Shown here: piece after piece, positions 12,729-27,122 of the stretch
Numbering within the stretch: position 1 is the stretch's first letter
How the letters are laid out: each line of letters begins with the position of its first letter
NCBI GenBank assembly: GCA_019614645.1
Contig: JABWDB010000004.1
Span: 186,001-250,000, forward strand
Reading direction: 5' to 3'
Source: Stratiolaelaps scimitus
Lineage: Eukaryota; Arthropoda; Arachnida; Mesostigmata; Laelapidae
DNA: 64,000 nucleotides
The notes under the pieces: model-generated
Databases searched by the model: none
Told to the model about the DNA's origin: nothing
Seen by the model: the letters and a program-made list of their open reading frames with translations, nothing else
Made by a program: the position numbers and the translations under genes

Positions 12729-14248
12729 TACAGAAATATCATGCTGTACGCGTGAGATCACATAAGAATTTCATATGAAATCATCATTTATCGATCCATT
12801 ATTAATGGATACGACGAACTATCTCGAAAACGACTGCCATCGGCGTTCGTTACCAAATTCCCATGGGCCACAATCAGCCGTAATATGAACTTGGATTGAG
12901 ACGACGTCAAGTCAAATCGGCATGCTCAATGTATCATTAAACACAGTTGTTTATTATTAATATTATGTTATAAAATATGTGTCGATATTTTCTCTCCTAG
13001 TCAAGTTGAGAATTAGAAAGCTCTTCGCTGATTTCTAAATACCCCTAGTCCGAGGGTTGGTTGCCTTTGTTTCTGTCGTTGACGAATATGAGGCATTTTG
13101 ACATAGAAATACAAAAACGAACCAGAATGTATTCGGCCGTTCGTGGTTTCCGCACTTTTCGAAATGATAGAGCTACTACTCTCCTGGGATAGACCTGAAC
13201 AACCCGAGGCGGTGGCTTCTATGATCGAGAGAACAAACTTAATCATTAGGATTAATTAGCTTGATGGAGTCCTGCCAGATTAGACGACTCAACAACGTGC
13301 GATAGAGATTCTCCTTCGTGGTCTCGTATCGCGTCGTAGTGTCCTGGAAGGAGCATGACGATGATTTAAGGAGGGGATCTAAGCGAGCGTCATTACACTC
13401 CTGCAACGGCAGGATACACTCAGTGTTTCCATCCGCCTTTATTCGACTATAGTAGCATATATGGGAAATGTTATATAATGCAAAATGTTGGTTTACTAAC
13501 GGAGCTACAGTCCTCCTGCTTTTCCCAACGCTTAAGTTCTCGTAAAAATACTAATAGTGATAAACAAGTGTTAATGTTCTCCATTATCATGCTATCATTA
13601 TGTGCAGTTGTTGGGTTTACCACCCTCGAAAACAACAGAATCCCGGGCTGACCTTCCAGATATGGATTTTCTTATGTCAACAGTTGCGGAGAATCTTCTC
13701 AGTCTTTCTCGCGTGACCTTTACGTGGCCGCACACGCAACCGCGGATTTGGAAGCTCCGTTTTGATAACCATGAAATATGAGCCAACACAGTGGGACATT
13801 CATGCACAAGATCGCCTACTCCATAGTGAGATGGCAGTCCGGTTGCATCCGGCCAATTTCACAGCCAATCCATACAGGTCGAAAGAGTAAAGGCAAAAAT
13901 ATACGGCGCGCCACCACCGCAGCACATTGTCGATTTATCTTCTTCGATCACGGAAAGAGTGATTGCTTCTTGGGCAGAGTCACGAAACGACCCTCCCATG
14001 ATTTCGACTCCGTTCGCCGTACGACGGCCACCTAGCAGGCGGTTCTACGGTTTAGTATCGGACGCTTGTTCCGACAACGACAACTAGTCTACGTACGAAA
14101 GCCCTCATGTTAGATCGAGGAGTCCTTGAGCTGTGTACGCTCTATCCCCGAGAGAGGTAGAATGGACCGTATGCTATGCGATTGTACCATTGAAAGAGGC
14201 GTACCATTTATGGACGATGGTACTCCACCAAGTCTGATCCGCGCCTCA

Positions 14249-14269
14249 GCTCTCTCTCTCTCTCTCTCC
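14249..14269. repeat. (CT)n tract
   Basis: Ten uninterrupted CT units in a GC-rich stretch. Confidence 0.9.
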
Positions 14270-17200
14270 ATCGCTTTTCCCCTCTGACGATAGACGATAG
14301 CATACGAACGCCGAAGCCGCTGCCGCAGCATTGGTCCGCGCCGGCACCCGTACCATGATAGGAGAACCGATACAAGTGCTGCGTACGGCGCTACCTCCCC
14401 TCCCTCGCTCCCCCGGTCAAGACAATCATCGCCGCCGCATCGGTGTTCGGTACGGATGTAGCTTACACGCAGGTAGCTGCCTGCTTGCGTGCCAAAGAGA
14501 ATCTGGGTGCGACCGTGCCACCAATAGTGGCGGCGGCGGCGGCGGTGGTGATGCCGGCCGCCGTAGCAGGCATACACAGGGTACATGCTGTCATGTATTC
14601 ATATTAACTCCAGACGGCTGCTGCCGCTGCCCTAGCCATCGCTATGGGTTCTGCTCGCCGAACTCTGAAATAGCTGTTGTAGTACCGTTATATATTAACG
14701 CTGGTACCGCGAGACGGACCCTGAGACGGGGAGTCGCCGCGGAGGTGGCCGTCCTGCCATTACAGTAGCTGTACAAGTAGCAATAGTCGTCCTTGCTTAT
14801 CGTGCTACTGTGCTAAGGCCAGGACCATTCGTGCTGATAACGTATCGTGAATGCCCACGTTGTCTCTCGCTCTCACGGTTGTCTACACACTGCCAATACG
14901 GAACGCTATATTCGTTGAGTCGGTTACGGCCACGGCAGCGGTGGCCGTGAGGTGGAGGTCCAGAGGTGCGGAGGGTAAAAAGGAGGCGGAATGACGCGGT
15001 GTTCTCTGAGATTGGTTCTCCGCCCAGCGCCACCGTTTCGTTGTGTAGTAGTGAATGCTGACGGATTTCATATTCCCCAGCGACATCAGTAGCGACAGCT
15101 GAATCATCCCTGAACACCGCTAGAGTTCGCGTTCACACCGCGCTGCGCTACCAGCCAATCAATCGATGCATCAGCGCCAATCGGGCGCTTGTCCGCCTAC
15201 TGGTTCGAGCGTCCACGCGCTTGCTCAAGCCTTGAACGCTCAAACCAGCGTTACATACATAGAGCTACCTGGCCGGCCACCTAGCTAACCAAAGGTGCCT
15301 GGGTAGATACCGACAGAAGCACGAACCGCAGTCTGCCAGCCAGCCACCCAGCGAAATAAGCCCATCGCTCAAAACATTGGCAGAGACGACAACTACGCCG
15401 CCGAAGACGGCAACTATTCAAGGTTACGTGGAGTCTCATAGCCGTAGTTGCTCATAGGTGCGTGTGTAGGTGTATACAAGTAGGCTATTTATAGCCGAGA
15501 ACAACGTGCAAATAATGCAAGTTATAATAGGCAGCTACGAAACAGCCGTTGTTCAAAAACCACTCGTCGCGGCAGATGTTTTGGCCGAATAGTATAGATC
15601 TCAATCTGAACACGCCTCGTTCGTCACGATCGATAACGGTCATGGCAGAACCTATCGGCCAGTTAATCTTGACACGAGTCGCAGCTAAATCCGCACTTGG
15701 AAAACATTATCATGGCAGCTGTCACATGGGGTACGTTCGCTGCTTCCATCTTTAGCGACCTTCAAAATACTAAAATATAAAAAAAGTAGCTGCATTTGAT
15801 TGCTTTTAGTTCAAACGGAAACACCGTAGCGCAGCCTAGTCTGGATACTGCGAGCAGAAACGAAAATATTTTTTATTTCATCTGTTCATTCAGCTCAGCG
15901 CTACTAATGCCACTACTGATGTTCCTATTGCCTAATTAGCAGCACCGCAGTGTATTTTTATCTGTTCCCTCATGAGGTGCATTCATTCTCTACATTGAGC
16001 TGTAATGGCCATCATTCCGGCCGTTCCCAGGTGACGTTAGTGGAGGATAGTGCCCAAAGTAGAAGCAGTACCCATATCTCGAGTCGGTATAAGAGCGAGG
16101 CGGACAAAAGAGAGCGCTGTGCGGATCGAAATCATCCTGGGCTTGTGTTAGCCTGATCATGACACAACAGGAGCGACCACTCGCCACTTACTGCAATCGA
16201 ATGGCTGTCGCAACACGACGCCGCTGCCGCCACAGCAATCGTCATCGTCCGCCGTTCTCTAAAACAAAAGGTAGGGCCTGCCATGCTACCAGTGCTGGTG
16301 GACGATCCCATCAGACACAGACGTCAGTGTATATTCGTCGACGTATACTGTATGATGCGTCCGGCTGCTCGAACGTGGCACCCACCGCTAGCGGGTGTGC
16401 TACGGCAGAAAACGACGATGAAGGAGCTCAACGCGCAAGCCGTATCAGCCCAATAGTGTGTGCTTGTGTGCCGCTGCTGAGTGGCGCTTAGCAGACGCCA
16501 GCTCAGCGTACATCCACCATGTGCCGCAGCGCCTAGCGCAGGCGAAAATGGGCAGCCGTGTGGGCTGACCCAGTGGCGAGTGGACTGTTGTTCTGGGTGA
16601 GACGAGAGTCTCCGACGAGATGAGACGAATGAGCCAACACTGCGAGCTCCGTTGCGTTCGTGCTCCTGCGGCGGCCGAGGCGGCGGCGCCGTCAGCGGCC
16701 TTGGTCTCGGTTTACCCCCCCGACTCAAAAAGCCATGATGGAGACGGAGGCAAACCGTAGTAGCACTAACTCTCTGAAGGCACAACTCCCTTCAGAGCCA
16801 AACATGCCTTTCGCTGAGGGGCGGCGACGAGGCCTAGCACTTTTCGTTGGACGCTCACACAACAGCCAACCAAGCGGCCGATCGGCTGGCCGACCTCCAA
16901 CTAAACGAACGAAGCTACCTCAGAGCAAGCACCTCTTCGCCTGGTCGGCAACGACCTACAGAGTCAGTTCGAGATGACTGGGGTCTGCGGGGCGACAACT
17001 ATAGCTTCAGGGTCGAGTGTGGATACGCCAACCAGTTGGTCGGGCCCATGTGGTAAAGGCAGCGTTGCGTAAAGCAGTTGTATGGGGCGGTTAGAGTCGA
17101 GTCAGTTAGAGGAGCTTAGTGGAGATAGGCAGGTATTCAGGCTGGCGATGCTATGGCCGGTGAGCCACTATGACAGCGAACGGTGTATGCGGTCGTTGCG

Positions 17201-17591
17201 GGATGCTGAAGGCTAGCTGGGCAATTCTCAGCGGACACTTCATGGGGCGCCACTATTCTCGGCAGCATGACGCTGCGGTGGCGGTGGCGGCGGCGGTGGC
17301 GGCATGACTCGGGACGCCTTTGTCGGTCGCTGGTGTGTTGGTTCGTCGGTCTCTGGCCAGGTTGCCTTCGGACGCATTGGCGTTAGTTGGTCGGGTAAAG
17401 TGGCTGGCCTGGTAAAGACTCGGCAGAGGTTGGGCTAGCTGCCCATACTGCCGGCTGCTAACTGGGATCGCGATGGCGGGCGGATCAGCGTAGCGAGGGG
17501 AGGCCTCAGTAGAAGTAGTCAGCACCACAAGCATCAGGAACGGTGCGTCCGGACCGAGATGGGAAGCAGGGGCGATAAGCAGCAACGATAT

Positions 17592-17617
17592 GGCTGCTGC
17601 TGCTGCTGCTGCAGCTG
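17592..17617. repeat. (CTG)n tract
   Basis: Eight CTG units ending at a CTGCAGCTG palindrome. No coding exon is recognisable around it. Confidence 0.85.
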
Positions 17618-20387
17618 TTAGAGTGACTGCCTGACCGCCACACGGTATCGGTGGGTACGGTGTGAAGCAGGTTCAGCACGCACCTTTGCTGGGGTATCAA
17701 GGCGGGATAAGGCCCAATCGGGCGGTCGACGCAGGCCAAGGTCACAGATGCACCAAGAATAATTTAATATATATATACATATAGATACATACAAGTATCA
17801 TTCGTATTTGTATAATAATTACCGCAGTGACAGATATTGCGAATCGACATTGTGACCAATCGACAATGTGGGCAAGTTAGCTCTCGAAATCACCTCACAC
17901 TTTCAAATGTCTATTCGTTCCTGTTTTTGTTCCAATATTTGACGAATAATATCCAATTCCAATATCACAGATAAGGCACGTACAGATTCTATTTACATAT
18001 ATTGTCGAGTGCAATCGATGGATCAATGGGCAGCTATTGTATTATACGGACATTCGGGTTTCATAAAACGGACTAGTAGCGCCATATTCCCATAATATGA
18101 TCATTGTGTCATACATTGTTCCGAATTACTCAAGCCGAATAATGAAATATCTCACAATAATAAAAATAATATGCAACTATCACTCTCAAGGTTAGACGAT
18201 TATCAATAGACATACATTCGTCGATTTTGTTGTGCCTTGTAGCAAGGCTAAGGTTGTTTGTTTGTTGTTGTTTTTCGGTTAAAAACAATCCTAGGTCGCA
18301 GAACGAAAGTAACTTTCTTCTTCAAGTGTACGTTATGTTTGGACACATTGGATTTGACACATATCACGATTTTGCTTTGGACTTACTGAGCATATACTGC
18401 ACTCTTTATGTTTTCGCTTACTTTTCGTTAGCTCGTCTCTCCTCTGTGCGGTCAATTTATGGAGACGAGAATATGGCCCATCCAAGGCGGTCTGTTCTTC
18501 ATAAATTCCGCATAGCAAAACGGGCTGTAGCTGAGTCCACGGCGATTCCGTGTGAGATTGAAGGGAGGTGCGGTCCATCTGACGGCCTTTGTCGGAAGGG
18601 GCCCAAGCAGACGTTTTTAGAAGTGTGAAAGTGCCATTTTTGAGCCCGTGTAGGTTAGAGAGTCGATTGAGCTCATAGACCACGCACCTTGCTCCATCGA
18701 TTACCGCCTGTGCAGATCCATGGAGGACAGCCCCCAAAAGGCAAGCCATATGGAACAGTGGTAGATGAGCATATCAAGGGATGGCGTCCGAGATCGCGTC
18801 TATACAATATTTCACCGAGGAACCCATCTGCCGGCCGAACGATGGACGAAGGCTATTGATAGCCAACGGAACGATTTTGACTAGGAGAGCTTCGTTCCTA
18901 CAACAGCTAGCGGCACTTAAGGCTGTCGAAGGGATAAGTATGACCGTCGAAGGCTGTTGTCCCAGTTTAGAGTTTCTAGATCTCGTAAAGGTGCATATGA
19001 TATCAGTGTCGTTCTTAACGTTCTGAAAAGTGACCTGGCACTGCGCCTTGCCTGTTCCAGCTATCGATAGAAATCATTCCGATAAAGGACGTTTACCGAG
19101 GAGTGTAAACATAAATTACTAATGCCTAGCTGAGTCTGTGGTTTTCGTCAATTATTACGTCCATATGAGTCTGATGATCACCAATGTCGTTTGACGATGG
19201 ACCTGTGACGACGCTGATCAGCGATTGCAAAACCGGCAGTCCAACCTTATACCGATCAAGCATAAATCCAAGAATAAAGAATCAATTCATGTATGAGTCG
19301 ATAGCTGGGTAGTAGTAGTTCACCAGCTCTAATGAGGTCATTATTTCAGTAAAAAGCCTGTATTATGTACACAGCTGGTTAGATTCTCGCAGATTCTCTG
19401 CAAGGGGTGTCTCATTTCTAAGTCTGTGCTCGGCCATCGTCCTATGGGAAAATCATAGGATCATTTAATACTTCTTTCGGTAAACAGATGGCCAAAAAAC
19501 CCACGGTATCGTATACTCACGCAGCAAAGATAACGTCTTAACGGTATCACATGGCAAATCGGGTCGCGCTGCCTCATACGATAAGAAGATTCCGTCTAAC
19601 CCCGATGTTTCCACCCAATTATATTATGGCCATGATTGGCAATTCAACCGAAATTTAGCATTGCCTAAAAGGTACCGAGCAGTCGTAGTCTCGTACGCCA
19701 GTGCGAGGCATACGAGCGTTACTGCGTGCCAGTAACAGACCACTTACGAGCGTGATTTCGATAAAAATTCCCTCTGCCGAAAATAGCACTACGTGCCATG
19801 CAAAACCTCCCCCTATCTGTCTGAACGCTCGAATTAATATGGTCTACGTTGACCCTGTGTCCCTTGCTTCCTGCGATGAGATCGAGCTAGCAGTGGACTT
19901 CTGCTATCAAATGCGTGAAGAATATTCCCATACGAAGAAGTTTGCACCGTCGATCAAATCTCACCCCCGTCTCCTAACACATTCAGGCTGTGAATTGGTC
20001 CTTTATCAAGCCCCTACGAATTTTACAGCATGTAGGCATTTCCGGCTCTTGAAGGTGCCCCGACAGCGATATTGAGATAGTCAGACGCTATTTTGTGAAT
20101 CCCCTTCAAACTGATACTACCGCAGATCTGCGCGTTGAGGCGCATCGTAAAATCGATCTGATGTCAACTCGCGCGGATCGTTCAAGTTAGACATCGTTTA
20201 TTATTTAACCGATATTTCATCCGGCCTTTGCGGTCTCGGAGAGTATGTCCCCCCTCGCTTTCAACGAGGCTGATTAACGGCTAACATTGAAATTACATTA
20301 AAGTGTAAGTGAACCGCCAAAATCATTTGTTCCGCCTTTGATGTATTTAACAATGAAATATACAAAATAAACATGTTTATGTATTAG

Positions 20388-20412
20388 TGTGTATGTGTGT
20401 GTGTGTGTGTAT
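20388..20412. repeat. (GT)n microsatellite
   Basis: Mostly uninterrupted GT repeat of about 25 bp. Confidence 0.9.
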
Positions 20413-20594
20413 GGTTTCTACTGAAATCTGTTAATGATCTTCTTGACAAAACAGCTCGTACGCTTATTCCACAAACACACTATATTGAGGCATTCATTCA
20501 CTCGACTAATTCGTATCACTATGACTTCGTTTTTCCGCAGCTAATTTCTTCGTTGGGTTTGACCTTCCCATAACTCGCACATGTGGAACAACTG

Positions 20595-20669
20595 TATAAT
20601 AATAATAATAATAATAACAGCAACAACAACAAAAACAACAACAATAATAGTATTAATAATAATAATAAT
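20595..20669. repeat. AAT/AAC trinucleotide tract
   Basis: AAT repeats, then AAC/CAA repeats, then AAT repeats again over about 75 bp. Confidence 0.9.
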
Positions 20670-23600
20670 TCAAACTAAGAAGCCCGAAGCCGCCACCCCC
20701 CCCGCCCAATAATCGACGTTTCGTTTCGATGTCCATCCTGTTTGCCTCTGAAATCGAGCGAAGAGAGGCTTCAGAAACGAACTCGCTGCAGTAATGTCTT
20801 CTCAGTTCGTCAGAAACTGAACAGGGGCTATTCGGCCCAGCACACAGACAACTATCTAGGCTATTTTTAGCCTATCACTTCGTTGACAGGTGAACATTTG
20901 TCGCTGGGTCTACCCGACCGTAGCTGCGTTGCGATATAATTCTGTTAGATGTGAACAGGCCGATATTTATGTACGTCGCGGACTAAACGAAGTTTGAGCG
21001 TATCTAAGAATCATATACACTGCACCGAAAAGGTCCATTTTGCGTGAGGCTGTTTGCTCACGAGTGTTGCCCTGTTGGATAGGCTCGTTAGTGGAAATTC
21101 GCTGCCTGGTCCTCCGACGGTGTACAGTTCAGGGCTATGATCTCACGATGTGATTGCGTTGCCAATGGAATGCCATTCCAGCTTGGAGATCGCCTCGTAC
21201 AGTGGATGGATGAATCTATAATCGACAATGACATAGCGTGACAAGGTCACGCTTCGACAAAGGTCGGAGCGGGGGCCCAAGGAGTGCTTTCCCAAGCATC
21301 AAATCAGACAGTCTGTGACTGCTAGTATCTAATACTTGGCGCTTTTCGTCAGGGCTGAAGCTGGGCCTGATTGCGCAGACGGTGTATTATGTTGCCTTGC
21401 CGCCCATAACATGGCGCCTTTTGAGAATTACAGAGATCGACCAGTGGGCTGACTGTCTACTGGCGCGGGGCGAGGGGCGCATAAGCAAACAATAACAGTC
21501 GTGTAATCTCGTGCGGCGACGACGGTGGCAGACCTCGGGATCGGCTGGTATACAACGATCCAATCCGGTGTCCAAACACTAAACTTAGGCTATGTGAGTT
21601 TGTGTGAAGCCTATGCTGGTACACAACAGGCGAACAGACCCGGACTAGTGGACGCATACACCAATGTTTCTATCTTTATGTCGATGGCTTTTTTGTCCAC
21701 GCGATCGCTGTTAGCTCCGACATTTTTCTGTAAAAGCTGAAACCTCTCAGCATCACCCACCGCTCTGCAACAATGGGTAATACCGCTTGTGGCACAGTAG
21801 TGGCCAGAATGATTTTTCGCACACCCGTTACACATTAGGCAAGCGCTCTCCTCTGCATTGAATTGGCAAGTACATCTGTTACTGACGACAACGCGAGGGA
21901 AAATTTGAGAATCTACTAATTATTCTTACTACTAGGTTTCTCAGGGAATGGGTAAGCTATCTATTATAAGAATGAAGAGAGAAACTCCTTCTAAGAAGAC
22001 AATTCAACGAATAGATAGCGAAATTGATTTAACCAAACGTGACACTATTAACTTAGAAATAAAAAATGTTGAAAGAGTTAAGAGAGAAGATGTAGCTCAC
22101 AAGGGAGAGGCTCACGAGGTCACTAGCCGAAGCGTGGTGCCAGCTCAACCAGCGTCCTATAGCTAAAGAAGGACTGACCTCACTTAGCTAAATTGAGAAC
22201 AACGCAAGAATGCTGTCCGAGTATCAGTGGAAAGCGCGCGACTTTACATTGAACTATCGTCTATGAAAGCATTGTATAATGGGTTGGTATTTAGTGAAGA
22301 CACAGTTTCTGATTGATCAATTTGCCCTGGATAATAAATTTGAGAAGATTCGATTAGAAGGAGAAATTCAACATCGAGAAGATTAGGATATATTTAAGGA
22401 TGTCACGTGCTACGCCATGAACGAATCGAGTCGTGCCAATCCGGGAGTGTTGTACGTCGATCTTACTCCACCTGGCAGGCTGGCCCGCTAGTAATTCTGA
22501 TCATTACGGTGGTCATCGATTTTTAGGTAGATGCTTGGTGATTACATGGGCCGTCCTTCATCAGGAAATTCGCATACTCACTTCTGTGATTAAGTTTGCA
22601 AGGGAGGTTCATAAACACACAACTACGTTGCCATAACCCGAAATCTGTAGAAATGTACATAATTATTAGGAATGTGTAAAGAATATTGTGGAAGAATTAT
22701 GATCAAATGGGGCTATTGTCAGTGAAATGTGAACGGTGACATTTATTTTTACTTATTACTTTGTACGAGGACTTAAGCGATGTATTAATTGCAGTTCCCA
22801 ATAAACCTCACCCAGTATTTTACTACCAGAATAAAGTTCGATACTTTTCCTACGGTGGAGATCGAACCGATCACGGCAATCGTCTGTTGTTACAGTTGTC
22901 ACAGTGCGCCACAGTTGAACATGCTGGAATCTACAATGTGAAAACAAGCTTGATCGTTTCCATTTGGTTTACGTTTTCATCAGAAATCGATGCAGGTGTT
23001 GGCCTTTGGGTGACAAGGTGACGTTGTTCTTCCAATATCCTGTCAGATTTCGCATGTCGTCGCGGAGTGAGTTCAGGCAAATTTTAACAAATGACCTCAT
23101 ATGCATGGCTCAGATTCGTGGCAGGCTACGAATCGGCAGATCGCAATGAGGACCTGTGTAGGCACGACCGCGGCCCTATAGCGCAATACGCTGAGTCTAG
23201 TTACTTATAACAGATATCTACACCCTCGCTGTTGCTGGAGCAGGTCATCCCGATTGGTGACCGCCAGAGCACCAGGCTACCATTCAGCGGGGTCCGCCTA
23301 TGGTCCGGCAAATACAGCCTGATGCTATTTTTGATTATTGGCTCGAAGAGAAAGGTCCCAGTTCACGCCGGTTGCATTACAAATCAACTTTGAGTTTGCA
23401 CGAAATCTAGAGAGGAAACGTTCTTCTGAATCATGTTAATCGACGCTGGTACTCCATTCAGATGGAATGATCTCCCCATATCGTTCAACTCAAGCGTCGA
23501 GGCTTCATCCTTTAATTGGTCGTCGACATGCCGCTCGATATTTGTCGTGTACGAATGTTGCCCGCAGGGTCAAATCGGAAAATGAAGAGACCTACTCATC

Positions 23601-24491
23601 GTCTTCCTAAGAGAATGATTCCTTCGAGACGACAAATGGTGAGGCTGAAAGCGATTGAGAGATTCGACTTCGGCGGGGAGTGAGCCAGGTGTCTGCGGCC
23701 GACCAGACTGATACTGTTGGTATATTAACAAAATGATGTCTGAGTTATTCCGTTGTTCGCAATGACGGATTTTTCGTCTGTCGCGAACCAAAAACTTGAG
23801 AAATCGGTTATGAATGCCGTTCTCATATGTACTATACCAGGAGCTAATAATAATAAACTAAGACCCCTTTATCTTTAGGCATACAGAGGCGAAATCAATG
23901 TGCTCACATTTGAATGATGGGTTAGTATAGGGTAGATTTATATGCATATACCTGCGGGCATGGCGTGGTGAGCAAGAGAGGCAGGGAGTTTTATGGAGTC
24001 CGAAGTTCAAATCTGACTGTAACCATATTTACTTTTATGGGCAGGATCTCCGCAAAAAGATTTGAAAATTACAAGTGGCAACTAACGTGGCCTGCGACAC
24101 AGCCACCACTGTGCGGAAAGGAAGATACCGTACACCCCCTGTATGCGTCATAATTACTGCGTGTTTGCCAAAACGGGACTTTCTGCAGACACCCGTTTAC
24201 AGACGGGACGCGGACAGAGCTCCCAGAGAGTAAGTCTGGGGTGAGAGAGAAGGGAAGCAGCCAAGAGTCGGCTAACCACGTCATGTTCCCGTACGGTGAG
24301 GAGGATGTGTGGTGCTCGTGGCTGGGCTTGTACACAGCTCACTGCCCCTTACTGAAGGAATGCGCTAAGCGATACCGAGAAGGGCGGTGCTGTTGAACAT
24401 CGTCAACAGTTCCAAAAAGGAGGGGCGGTCACGGTGTTGACATGCATTAGCATGGCAACACCCCCCTTTAAAAAATATATTTGAATATATT

Positions 24492-24513
24492 GTATATATA
24501 TATATATATATAC
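24492..24513. repeat. (TA)n microsatellite
   Basis: TA repeat of about 22 bp. Confidence 0.85.
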
Positions 24514-24872
24514 AAGAACACACTCATCCTCTCTTGCCACAATGGCAGGATGACACGAAGACACGTTGATCACCCTCTTCTCAGATGGTCGGAGAACTGA
24601 TCTATCCGGTTAACCGTCCTCTGCCTTTGCAGTCTTGCATTGGCCAAAGGTGCGCTATAAGATACATGAGATGGGATCGAGTTCCATCGAACCACTAAGA
24701 CCATGCGGTCTGAGATTTATGCGGATTAGCAAGTTCGGCTTTACTGATTGGTTTGCACCCTTGCGCTTGTTGATTGGTTTCTAGGTCGACCAACTCCACT
24801 TGAGCAATTTCTCAGTGCGGACATCCTTTCCATCCAGACCATGTGCAGACCGTTCATATGGATGAACAAGCT

Positions 24873-24942
24873 GGCATATATACACACAGACACACACATG
24901 TACACACACAAACACATATATACACACACACACACATACGCA
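24873..24942. repeat. (CA)n-rich compound microsatellite
   Basis: Interrupted CA and TA repeats over about 70 bp. Confidence 0.9.
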
Positions 24943-25656
24943 TTTAGCACTCGTCTTCGATACACGATGATGTCTCGGCTCGCACAGATGTGATCTTATT
25001 ACAAGATCGGTCACGTTCTTACGTCCCGCCATGCCGTTTCGCTGACGGTATCAATGATATGTATGTCCTCTTTGTCGTCTCCCTCCAGTTACCAGTTGCT
25101 TGTCTCGCATATTTACATATTCTATTTTCAATATGAAGAAATATGGCTAGGATACAAAATGGGACTGTGTGTGTGTTTATCTCGGATTTGTTTGTTTGTT
25201 CAACGTCGAGTCTCGTCTCGCCCGTCTGTCTGACCGCCGTGTCCGCCCCCGTGGCCCGACAGCTGCGAATGCGCAGTGAATGAATAGGGCGCCGAAAACT
25301 ACTATGATCATTACTGGCACCATTACTAGCGTGAAACCAGGCCAAGGGCCTGTCGGAAGTGTCCTGGCGACGTCTTCCAAAGGACGAACATGCCGCGCAG
25401 TTGCTGTTGTTGTTGTTGGCCAGCGTCACTAACACCACATCACCCACGAACTGACCAAAAGTAGGAAACAATAGGCGTTCGGCATTCGCATTCGCAGTCC
25501 CCATTTACCCTAACCCGAGACCCAACCGCTGGCACTCCCGTCTGCCACCAGCCTTCGAGCGCGGTCAAATGCACGAACGAGCGCTCGTCCGTCCGTGCTA
25601 TGAGACACTCGGGATCTGGGGAGTCGGAAAGGATATCTATTTATTCCGCTACGTAG

Positions 25657-25684
25657 ATCTCTCTCTCTCTCTCTCTTTCTTTCC
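25657..25684. repeat. (CT)n tract
   Basis: CT repeat of about 28 bp within a GC-rich patch. Confidence 0.9.
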
Positions 25685-27007
25685 TTGCCGCCGCTACTCA
25701 TTCCGATCCGCCCGCCTCCAGTCGCATCAAGTTCCCTGCTGGTCTCGTCCTGCCTTGCCTGTCCTGCTGGTCTGTCGCTGCCAGCCACTAACGAGTCACT
25801 CCTCGAGATACAGGGGCCACGCAGGGCATCCAGCTGCCTACTGACCTTCCTCGGCCTGACCGTCGGTGAGCTCCATAGAGAGAAGGACGGATCACAACTC
25901 CTGGCGTCGCCCGGCATGGCGTAGTGTACCGTACCGTATCGTCGAGTGGCCTGTGTGAGTCTGTCGTACGCTCTCTGTGCGTGTGTCGGTGATCAACACG
26001 CTTCATTTGGTATTGTTCTGCGCTTGAACACGGCCGGCCCGAGGTGGGCCCGACCTGGCCCGCGCGGCTGAATGCTTTCTTCCAGCTTCGAAGAAGCGGT
26101 TCCCGACGATCGGTGGCTCTCGTCTTGGCTGGCTGACCTGCGGACCGGCGATCCGCGAGTCGGCCTGCTAAGACCAGGGGTCCTATCGCACACCCCAGCT
26201 TCGTATGTACTTACGATACAGGAGTAGAAGTAGGTGCACGTCCAACCTTGGCAGGACCGTTCCCTGTTCTTCGTTGTGGCCTTGTTTTTTCTGTCACTGA
26301 TTTATTTTTCACTCTTCGTTCTGCCGTGGCTACACTACTGCGAAAGGGGATCGGCTGGACGAACACGAATGAAACTTGCTCAACGTACGGGGTCTCCAGA
26401 GGCCTTCCAACGACCCGCACAATGCGAGGGTCGCCAGCGGGTCTGACGCCCGACAGCGGCATCAACGAACCCATCTACGGCGATTCGTTCATGCTGTCGT
26501 CGGCTTGCTGGGCTAACTGCGATAGTCTAGCAGCCCGTTCGCCTTTGAGTGCACGTTGAGTGGCAGCGCCCGACCACCGTAGTTATTCTCTCACTATCTT
26601 TATCCGCTGGATAGTATGAAGTTCGCCCCAGTCTGTACATATAAGTACATGCATACATGCATACGTTCACGGACGTAAGTGACGGATATAAATGACGGAT
26701 GTACGCGTACGAGTCCGGAGTCCCAGAGTGTTTTCGAGGCACCCACCATTTTGAGGCAGTAGTTGTAGTAGTTGTAGTAAATAACGGCAACAGCAGCAGA
26801 AACAGTTGCAACTTTGCACTCTCATTGCAAAACCTCTCCCTCATTGCGAAAGCACTTATTGCAGCAGTACGGTGCATTGATTCGTACCACTGTGCAGTTT
26901 GATCCGCATGTTGTCGGGCGCCCGACAGCCACTACCACATGAACTACCGGCAAATGCAGTCGTTCAGGGGTGAGCTGACGTATGGCAGCCTCGATGCGAT
27001 CGGGTTG

Positions 27008-27104
27008 TCGACGTTTAAAGAGGTCCGTCCTATGTAGCAATGCCAAAAGCAGTACCGTGGACGTTAAACGTTGACTGTGGGTCGGCCCGTACAATTTTTT
27101 TTGT
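27008..27104 (+). mobile_element. SINE family A, 5'-truncated copy
   Basis: Retains the 3' half of the family: TTTAAAGAGGTCCGTC, then ATGTAGCAATGCC and AAGCAGTACCGTGGACGTTAAACGTTGACTG, then GTCGGCCCGTACAA and T8. The tRNA-like promoter half is missing. The end ACAATTTTTTTTGT is repeated once immediately downstream (to about 27122). The copy is about 1.5 kb below the channel exon, inside its presumed first intron. Confidence 0.7.
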
Positions 27105-27122
27105 ATAGGACAATTTTTTTTG

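Larger units (their letters stand above)
11071..17760. other. No gene recognised; GC-rich from about 14 kb
   Basis: Microsatellites at 11.4, 12.7, 14.25 and 17.6 kb. From 14 to 17.6 kb the sequence is CpG-rich with many open frames on both strands, as expected by chance at high GC. None contains a known motif. A short 9-bp stem-loop (CTCTGAAGG/CCTTCAGAG) is at 16772..16797. Confidence 0.45.
17761..27007. other. No gene recognised; AT-rich, then GC-rich patch at 25-26.5 kb
   Basis: 17.8-25 kb is AT-rich with AAT, GT, TA and CA microsatellites. A lysine- and glutamate-rich open stretch at 21948..22166 (plus) looks like a decayed coding fragment but matches nothing I know. A tRNA-promoter-like pair (TGGCGTGGTGAGC and AGTTCAAATCTGA, 23960-24020) may be another old SINE. 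Small stem-loops occur at 21235..21253 and about 23111..23132. Confidence 0.4.

Noticed and set aside
21948..22166. Lys/Glu-rich plus-strand frame as a gene
   Set aside because: Only 72 codons, no known family and no flanking splice signals I trust. Possibly transposon debris.
24741..25032. Cys/Val-rich frames near 24.9 kb as a cysteine-rich peptide
   Set aside because: Translation of a (CA)n/(GT)n microsatellite.
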